This document shows, one piece after another, positions 1-4,690 of a DNA stretch of 6,762 nucleotides (positions within the stretch are counted from its first letter, which is position 1; each line of letters begins with the position of its first letter). A program made the position numbers and the translations under genes. The DNA comes from Roseivirga sp. UBA6061. GTDB taxonomy: Bacteria; Bacteroidota; Bacteroidia; Cytophagales; Cyclobacteriaceae. The notes under the pieces are model-generated. The model worked only from the letters and a program-made list of their open reading frames with translations, made no database searches and was not told the origin of the DNA. The stretch spans positions 1 through 6,762 of the forward strand of contig DIYF01000142.1 of the NCBI GenBank assembly GCA_002427745.1, written 5' to 3'.

Positions 1-786
1 ATCATAAGTGGTACGGCAGAAGCTCATGCGGTAGTAGAGGTTTTCAGTCAGGTTGGTCCTTTGAGAAATACCCAGGCAGATGCGAATGGAGACTGGGTGC
101 TGGATATCACCGATATCAACCTGATAGAGTTTAAGGTAGACCTTACCGCAGAAGCGGTTGATCTGGCTGGAAATCGCAGTGTGACCAGTGATGTATTTGT
201 ACTGACACCGGATTTTACGGCTCCTGGGGTGAGTATCTCGGTATCGGGTAGTTCTCCGGCAGGGTATACTATCGTGGCAATATTTGATGAGGATGTCACC
301 GGACTGAGTCTGGGAGAAATTTCTGTAACCGGTGGAACAGCCAGTAATCTTGTTCAGACGAATAGTACCAGCTACTCATTTATGCTCACCTTATCTGGTA
401 GTACGGTAGATGTGCAGGTCGATGTGAATGCAGCTCAGGATTTGGCAGGCAATAACAGTACGGTGTCAAATCAACTGACTCTGGGCGTACCACCTAATTC
501 AGCTCTTGAAGGCATTGACAACCTACCGGACCTGATAAAGACGGAACAGATAAGACTATATCCCAACCCTGCCAGCACTGTGTTGACGATAGACTTGTCA
601 GAGCTAAGTGCAGAAGAGGTAGATGTGTTGCTGTATAATGCTTCGGGTAAGCCTGTCTTTTCAACAGAGGCCTATAAGGCACAGACCCTGAAACTCGATG
701 TTTCCAACTATCTGAGCGGAATGTATATCGTTCAGATATACGATGGTCAGCAAGTCATCAGAAAGAAGGTGATGGTAAGGAAATAG
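1..786 (+). CDS. Secreted Ig-like repeat protein with T9SS type A sorting domain (3' part only)
   Basis: The reading frame is open from base 1 and ends at TAG 784-786, so the visible 261 codons are the C-terminus of a longer protein. Visible residues 1-64 look like the end of a bacterial Ig-like domain (ISGTAEAHAVVEVF, then ADANGDWVLDI and AVDLAGN). Residues ~70-160 form a second Ig-like domain of the 'TAPGVSI ... FDEDVTGLSLGEISVTGGT ... AQDLAGNN' type, close to the Big_12-like families. A linker leads to residues ~184-261, which match a T9SS type A sorting domain: IRLYPNPAST, a central LYNASGKPVF segment, LSGMYIVQI, and a basic tail KKVMVRK. In this family the domain directs the protein across the outer membrane through the Por/Spr secretion system, after which it is cleaved and the protein released or attached to the surface. 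The TTG at 61 is an internal codon, not a start. Function beyond surface or extracellular location (adhesin, enzyme or other) cannot be told because the N-terminus is missing. Confidence 0.9.
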   Translation: MISGTAEAHAVVEVFSQVGPLRNTQADANGDWVLDITDINLIEFKVDLTAEAVDLAGNRSVTSDVFVLTPDFTAPGVSISVSGSSPAGYTIVAIFDEDVTGLSLGEISVTGGTASNLVQTNSTSYSFMLTLSGSTVDVQVDVNAAQDLAGNNSTVSNQLTLGVPPNSALEGIDNLPDLIKTEQIRLYPNPASTVLTIDLSELSAEEVDVLLYNASGKPVFSTEAYKAQTLKLDVSNYLSGMYIVQIYDGQQVIRKKVMVRK

Positions 787-808
787 CTTCTTTGTTTATT
801 CCCGAATG

Positions 809-847
809 AAAAGATTTCCGATTCTACAGAGTCGGAAATCTTTTTTT
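809..847 (+). terminator. Intrinsic terminator after the T9SS protein gene
   Basis: A perfect 11-bp stem pairs AAGATTTCCGA (811-821) with TCGGAAATCTT (832-842). It can be extended inward by three pairs to a TACA loop, and outward by A-T pairs. A run of seven T (841-847) forms the end of the stem and the U-tract. It begins about 25 bases after the stop codon and should end the upstream transcript, so the downstream kinase needs its own promoter. Confidence 0.9.
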
Positions 848-950
848 GTTTTAAGACCGGATCACGGCATTTCAAAACTTTTGATCTTTTTTAGTTCAGG
901 GGGTAGGGTATCTATATACCTTCGGTATATAGATCAAATCTTCTACAATA
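848..950 (+). promoter_or_regulatory. Upstream region of the kinase gene, with G-rich tract and palindrome
   Basis: No perfect TAnnTTTG element is visible. The nearest is AACTTTTG at 876-883 (first base off), inside a small palindrome CAAAACTTTTG (873-883), and no well-spaced TTG box is evident, so the promoter is not pinned down. The stretch also holds CAGGGGGTAGGG (897-908) and a 25-bp hairpin or palindrome (910-934). The start ATG at 951 is preceded by TTCTACAATA, without a Shine-Dalgarno sequence, as is usual in Bacteroidota. Confidence 0.4.
910..934 (+). repeat. Perfect 11-bp inverted repeat just upstream of the kinase start
   Basis: ATCTATATACC (910-920), a 3-base spacer TTC, then the exact reverse complement GGTATATAGAT (924-934). 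It ends 16 bases before the kinase ATG. There is no T-tract after it, so it is not a terminator. It could be an operator dyad, or a leader hairpin that changes access to the ribosome if transcription starts upstream. Confidence 0.75.
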
Positions 951-3419
951 ATGCCTCACAACAAAACCCTTAATACGGTCCTGATGGTCTTCACCTTTAT
1001 GTTGGTGTTTTCAGGTCTGATGAATGCGCAGACTAGTGTAGCGAATGATCTTAAAAAAAGACTCTCCCAAGCCAAGGAAGGTCCGGAAAAAATGGACTTG
1101 CTGATTGAGCTGGGTGATCATATCGTCTATACAAACCCTGACTCTGCGCTGCTGTTATTTGATCAGGTCATGACTTTGTCAGACAAGTCAGATAAGCAAA
1201 ACTATAAAGCTACTGCTCTGAGAAAAATTGGCGGGGTCCATAACGTTAAGAACGATCTACAGACCGCCATGCAGTTTTATGAGAAATCTCTGAAGCTTAG
1301 TGAGCAGCTGAATGACGAATCCGCTCAGGCTATGGCACTTGGTAGTATGGCCTCAATCCACGGTCGCCTGGGAGATAACGAAAAAGAAATAGATATCCTG
1401 AAGACCGTGATCGAAACGTTTAAAAAGCTCGAAAAGCGGTTCAGTGAGGGAGAGGGTCATTACCGTCTGGCCATGGCCTACAGGGGTATAGGCAAATTTG
1501 ACGAGAGTCTGGAGAGTGCTGCCAAAGCTGAGGAAATCCTGCTCACGCTCGATCAGAACCACAAAACCCAAAGAATGCTGGCAGATACGTATATGGCCAT
1601 GGCGGGAAATTATGGCTACACGGGAGATATGGCCAGAACCTCTGAATACTTTCTGAAAGCCCGTGCCATTTTCGAAGTGATAGAGGACTATTCTGGTCTG
1701 TCTAATACGCTGGCTATGCTGGGACAGGTGCAGATGATTCAGGAAAACTATGAAAAGGCGATAGAATACTACCTTGAATCCATGGTGATGGAGAAGAAGC
1801 TGCCCAACCAGATTTTCCTGCTCAATACCTATAGGTCCCTGGGTGAACTCTATGAGAATATAGAGGAACCCGATATGGCCATTAAGTATTTCAGGCTATC
1901 TGTCGAATTTGCAGAGAGAAAACAGCGGAAGGCTTACCTGGCAGTGTCGGGATCGCGCTTGCCATTTCTATACCAGCAGAAGGGAATGGAAGATTCTGCC
2001 CGCTACTATTATGATAAGGTATTACCTCAGGTTGAGGCCAGTACAGAAGTGCATACGAGAGGACTGGCCTGGGAAAACCTGGGTTACTACAACTTTACTG
2101 CGGGAAACTATCAGCTTGCTAAAGATCAGTTGCTTAAGGCTTACGAGTATGGTAAGCAATACGGGATGGGAGTTCAGATGGACGTCAGTAATTATCTCTA
2201 CCGAATCTACACCGAACTGGGGGACTATCAATCTGCCCTTCAGTACCTGGAAGTAAACAAGATGCTCAGCGACAGCCTGTTCAATGCTGAGCAAATTCGC
2301 CAGATAACCCAAATGGAGGCTGACTTTGAACACGACAAAGAGATCATGCAAAAGCAGGGCGAGATAGCTTTGCTGACGGCAAAAGAAGAAGCCGCCCGCC
2401 TCAGACTCACCTTGTGGGTAAGTGGCCTGGTTGTGCTGATCTCAATCATCGTACTGGTGTACAGAAGAACCGTAAGGAGAAAAGAACAAAGAGCCCGGGA
2501 GCTTGAGGAAATAGGTCAGTTCAAAGAAACTATGACCAGTATGATAGCCCATGATCTGAAAAACCCGCTGAGCATGGTGCTCAACAGTCAGTCAGAAAAC
2601 AGGCAGACGCGCCAGGCAGCTCACCAGATGTTACAACTGGTAAACAATATGCTGGACGTGCATAAATTCGAATCGGCCAGTGTAAAACTGAATCTGCAGG
2701 AGTTCGGGCTTCTGGCACTTTTACATGAAATCCGGGGACAGATCAATCACCTGCTTGCGGTCAGAAACCTGAAGCTTGATTTAAAAGTAGATGTCAAACA
2801 AGCCATAAAAGCTGACAAGGAAGTGCTCGAACGGATACTGGTAAATTTGCTGACCAATGCCATTAAATATGCACCGGTCAACAGCCTGATCACCTTATCA
2901 GCCACAGTCAGGGGAGAGCAGGTGGAGATAGCCGTAAGTGATAAAGGTCCCGGCATACCGGCTGACAAACTGGAGATGATCTTTGAGTCCTTTGGTCAGA
3001 CCGATGCACGTGCTTCCGGAGGAGTGGCCTCTACCGGACTTGGACTCACTTTCTGCAAACTGGCACTTGAAGCCCACGGGAGTCAGATAAGCGTGGTTTC
3101 CGCACCGGAGTCAGGCACTACATTCAGCTTTTACCTTGATTCGGGAGTGGCCAGAGCAGAGCCTGTACGAGCGGTAATGGAAGTTATTGAGGAGCCTCTG
3201 GTGTTGATGGCTGATGAAAAACTCGCACATCAGGTATCGCTGCTTCGTGCCATGAAGCTCTATGAAGTGGGAGAAATCAGAAGAACCCTCACAAGTATGA
3301 GAAAACAGATGACAGCGGACAAAGCTCAGGTTGATCGCTGGATAGACTCCGTGATGAACGCAGCTTATGAGGGCAATGACCAGATGTACGAGCAATTGCT
3401 TAACCGTGTGGTAGCCTGA
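951..3419 (+). CDS. TPR-containing sensor histidine kinase
   Basis: This is a membrane sensor kinase that should autophosphorylate and pass phosphate to a response regulator. Residues 1-26 are a signal peptide (hydrophobic TVLMVFTFMLVFSGLMNA, likely cut before QTS). Residues ~45-445 hold about ten TPR helix pairs, such as NYEKAIEYYLESM at 266-278, and by topology lie in the periplasm. A charged coiled coil (~445-484) leads to one membrane helix (~486-504) followed by RRTVRRKEQR. The DHp H-box is MIAHDLKNPL with phospho-accepting His534. The ATPase domain has the N box NLLTNAIKY (N632, N636), G1 DKGPGIP (664-670), F box FESFG (678-682) and G2 STGLGL (694-699), so all catalytic motifs are present. 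The DHp hairpin is short: 35 residues from His534 to Asp569 of NNMLDVHKFES. A ~90-residue helical tail of unknown role follows the ATPase domain, and there is no receiver domain. The likely partner is the convergent regulator next door. ATG 951 is chosen because the signal peptide begins there. The ligand is unknown. Confidence 0.93.
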   Translation: MPHNKTLNTVLMVFTFMLVFSGLMNAQTSVANDLKKRLSQAKEGPEKMDLLIELGDHIVYTNPDSALLLFDQVMTLSDKSDKQNYKATALRKIGGVHNVKNDLQTAMQFYEKSLKLSEQLNDESAQAMALGSMASIHGRLGDNEKEIDILKTVIETFKKLEKRFSEGEGHYRLAMAYRGIGKFDESLESAAKAEEILLTLDQNHKTQRMLADTYMAMAGNYGYTGDMARTSEYFLKARAIFEVIEDYSGLSNTLAMLGQVQMIQENYEKAIEYYLESMVMEKKLPNQIFLLNTYRSLGELYENIEEPDMAIKYFRLSVEFAERKQRKAYLAVSGSRLPFLYQQKGMEDSARYYYDKVLPQVEASTEVHTRGLAWENLGYYNFTAGNYQLAKDQLLKAYEYGKQYGMGVQMDVSNYLYRIYTELGDYQSALQYLEVNKMLSDSLFNAEQIRQITQMEADFEHDKEIMQKQGEIALLTAKEEAARLRLTLWVSGLVVLISIIVLVYRRTVRRKEQRARELEEIGQFKETMTSMIAHDLKNPLSMVLNSQSENRQTRQAAHQMLQLVNNMLDVHKFESASVKLNLQEFGLLALLHEIRGQINHLLAVRNLKLDLKVDVKQAIKADKEVLERILVNLLTNAIKYAPVNSLITLSATVRGEQVEIAVSDKGPGIPADKLEMIFESFGQTDARASGGVASTGLGLTFCKLALEAHGSQISVVSAPESGTTFSFYLDSGVARAEPVRAVMEVIEEPLVLMADEKLAHQVSLLRAMKLYEVGEIRRTLTSMRKQMTADKAQVDRWIDSVMNAAYEGNDQMYEQLLNRVVA

Positions 3420-3425
3420 AAGGAG

Positions 3426-3446
3426 AGGAGCATTTCTGCTCCTTTT
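3426..3446. terminator. Shared, probably bidirectional terminator between convergent genes
   Basis: AGGAGCA (3426-3432), loop TTTC, then TGCTCCT (3437-3443). On the plus strand the stem runs into TTTT (3443-3446). On the minus strand it follows the regulator's stop codon at once, with a GAAA loop, and is followed only by a weak pyrimidine tract. The two stop codons are 25 bases apart, so this one hairpin is the only candidate for ending both transcripts. The T-tracts are short, so efficiency is uncertain. Confidence 0.6.
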
Positions 3447-4326
3447 AATTCAATTGATGCAGATAGTCTCTCAGGTTATCATCTTCTTCGAGATTCAGTC
3501 GTTTTTTCACCCTGTACATAGCTGTGCGCACACTGGCCGGTGTAACATTCAGCAACTGAGCGATCTCTTTGGTATCCATATTGAGCTTCAGATAGGCGCA
3601 GAGTTTTAGGTCCTTGTGAGAAACGGGCCCGTTGGTCGATGTAAGCTTTTGGAAGAAATTGGGATGTACCTCCTCAAAATGCACTTTGAAGGTTACCCAG
3701 CTATCATCTGTTTCCAGGTGATGTTTTATGCGTTTTCTGAGCTTGTTGATCTGCGCCAGTAGTTGTGATTCCCTGGTACTCAGGTCATGAGCTTTTTCCA
3801 AGGGAGTAGCTGCCAGACCTATTTCCTGATCAAACTCCTGAATCAGCGTGTTCTTTTCTACGATTAGCATAGAGGTGGTGCTGAGCTTTCTGTTTTTCAG
3901 ATCAATATCGCTTTTCATCAGATCACGAATCACCTGCTGTTGCTCCCTCAATCGGATAGTAGCGTTGATTCTGGCATTCAGTTCTACGAAATCAATAGGC
4001 TTTCTTACATAATCCCAGGCGCCCACCTCCAGTGCTATTTGAAGGTTTTCAGAAGAAGTCATTTCTCCGGTAGCCATGATCACGGGTATTTCCGAGGTAA
4101 CCGGGTTCTTTTTAAGCCTGCGGATGGCTTCTATACCATTCAGGATGGGCATTTCCCAATCCATCAGGATCAAATCAGGCAGTTCTGCCTCAGCAATCCT
4201 GCAGGCCTCCAAACCATTGTTGGCCCGTATGATTCTGAGTTTTGGCCTGTTCTCCGTCAGTTTTTCTACAATCAGTCTGACCACCTGCTGGTCGTCATCG
4301 GCAATTAACAGCGTATGTCGCTTCAT
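3445..4326 (-). CDS. Response regulator with receiver domain and LuxR-like HTH output
   Basis: A cytoplasmic DNA-binding regulator of 293 residues. Residues 1-~125 are a complete receiver: acidic pocket D10-D11-D12, phospho-acceptor D56 in LILMDWEMP, switch residue T86 in MATG, and K109-P110 in YVRKP. Residues ~125-205 are a charged coiled-coil linker (IRLREQQQVIRDLMK, then LIVEKNTLIQEF). The C-terminal part (~208-290) is a Bacteroidota-type LuxR-like output domain: SWVTFKVHFEEVHPNFF, then LKLCAYLKLNMDTKEIAQLL, a recognition helix around TPASVRTAMYRVKKRL (262-277), and NLRDYL. This output domain is more often found at the end of membrane-bound TPR proteins in the phylum; here it sits behind a receiver, while the TPR module is on the neighbouring kinase. 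The gene is convergent with the kinase and divergent from the downstream surface-protein gene. ATG at 4326 is chosen because the receiver begins straight after it (MKRHTLLIADDD) and a promoter-like sequence lies about 35 bases upstream. Its targets are unknown. Confidence 0.93.
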   Translation of the reverse strand: MKRHTLLIADDDQQVVRLIVEKLTENRPKLRIIRANNGLEACRIAEAELPDLILMDWEMPILNGIEAIRRLKKNPVTSEIPVIMATGEMTSSENLQIALEVGAWDYVRKPIDFVELNARINATIRLREQQQVIRDLMKSDIDLKNRKLSTTSMLIVEKNTLIQEFDQEIGLAATPLEKAHDLSTRESQLLAQINKLRKRIKHHLETDDSWVTFKVHFEEVHPNFFQKLTSTNGPVSHKDLKLCAYLKLNMDTKEIAQLLNVTPASVRTAMYRVKKRLNLEEDDNLRDYLHQLN

Positions 4327-4360
4327 AATGATTTATAAAAGAAATTGGGTGCCAGCCCTT

Positions 4361-4389
4361 CAAATTTATGGAAAATATGCCATATCAAA
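4361..4389 (-). promoter_or_regulatory. Predicted promoter of the response regulator gene
   Basis: Read on the minus strand, TTTG (4389-4386) is followed after 17 bases by TAAATTTG (4368-4361), an exact match to the Bacteroidota -7 box TAnnTTTG. The spacing lies at the short end of the range reported for Flavobacterium-type promoters. Transcription would start around 4350-4355, leaving a leader of roughly 25-30 bases. An inverted pair TATGCCA / TGGCATA (4376-4382, 4401-4407) brackets the -33 element. Confidence 0.6.
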
Positions 4390-4407
4390 CGCAGGGTCTC
4401 TGGCATA
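4376..4407. repeat. 7-bp inverted repeat around the regulator promoter
   Basis: TATGCCA (4376-4382) and its exact complement TGGCATA (4401-4407) are separated by 18 bases and enclose the predicted -33 box of the regulator gene. A third copy, TATGCCA (4566-4572), lies in the presumed leader of the divergent gene. The arrangement resembles an operator dyad, but it is short and could be chance. Confidence 0.45.
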
Positions 4408-4458
4408 GAAATCCTCACAATAGTACGTGTTTCAGCTGTTAAGAAAAGCACCTCGAAA

Positions 4459-4514
4459 TCAGGCTGTGATACTTTGTCTATAGTATCACATCAGCCTGTG
4501 ATACTTTGTCTATA
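4459..4514 (+). repeat. 24-bp tandem direct repeat, 32-bp period, with nested dyads
   Basis: Copy 1 (4459-4482) and copy 2 (4491-4514) differ at one base only (G4463 versus C4495). Both read TCAGSCTGTGATACTTTG and continue GTCTATA in part. The 8-base gap completes a reversed arm, AGTATCACA (4482-4490), which can pair with TGTGATACT in either copy (4465-4473 or 4497-4505). The block ends 8 bases before the predicted -33 box of the surface-protein gene, and the period is close to three turns of DNA, so both copies face the same side. This fits an activator or repressor binding site. Confidence 0.8.
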
Positions 4515-4522
4515 CCCCTCTC

Positions 4523-4553
4523 TTTTGGGTCAAAAACCGCGATTCTAGCTTTG
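4523..4553 (+). promoter_or_regulatory. Predicted promoter of the large surface-protein gene
   Basis: TTTTG (4523-4527), an 18-base spacer, then TAGCTTTG (4546-4553), an exact TAnnTTTG match. Transcription would start near 4560, giving a leader of about 130 bases to ATG 4691, or 185 to ATG 4745. The tandem repeat lies immediately upstream. Confidence 0.65.
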
Positions 4554-4690
4554 TATCAACAGATATATGCCAACGATGATACCTGAAAACAGGGCTGATG
4601 CCGACAGCTTCATTTTCAGGCTCTGCCAGGGGGTGGGGGAAAATCAGACGCAACGGATACAGCTTAAAATCTCAAGACAAAAACTACTGT

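Larger units (their letters stand above)
4327..4690. other. 364-bp divergent intergenic control region without a gene
   Basis: No convincing coding region was found. From left to right it holds the regulator's promoter (4361-4389, minus), the TATGCCA dyad (4376-4407), the tandem repeat (4459-4514), the surface-protein promoter (4523-4553), two further TGATAC-type half-sites (4553-4558 and 4577-4582), and a G-rich leader tract CAGGGGGTGGGG (4627-4638). Short frames in it lack any protein-like features and lie across the regulatory repeats. Confidence 0.75.

Noticed and set aside
61..63. TTG as start codon of the first gene
   Set aside because: The frame is open back to base 1 and the residues before it complete an Ig-like domain motif, so the gene simply begins outside the window.
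494..682. Minus-strand frame inside the first gene
   Set aside because: It lies opposite the T9SS sorting domain, which is strongly recognisable in the plus frame.
1909..2351. Overlapping frames on both strands inside the kinase gene
   Set aside because: The kinase TPR frame is continuous and well supported here, and the alternatives have no domain features.
4465..4505. Attenuator or riboswitch with two mutually exclusive hairpins
   Set aside because: The three arms can pair in either of two ways, but the block lies upstream of both predicted transcription starts, so it is unlikely to be transcribed from either promoter. Kept as a DNA-binding site.
4459..4514. Possible minimal CRISPR array (24-bp repeat, twice)
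   Set aside because: The gap between copies is only 8 bases, there are just two copies, and no cas genes are present. A regulatory repeat fits better.
4345..4548. Small 67-residue protein in the divergent intergenic region
   Set aside because: It would read through the regulator promoter, the tandem repeat and the opposite promoter, and its sequence has no protein-like character.
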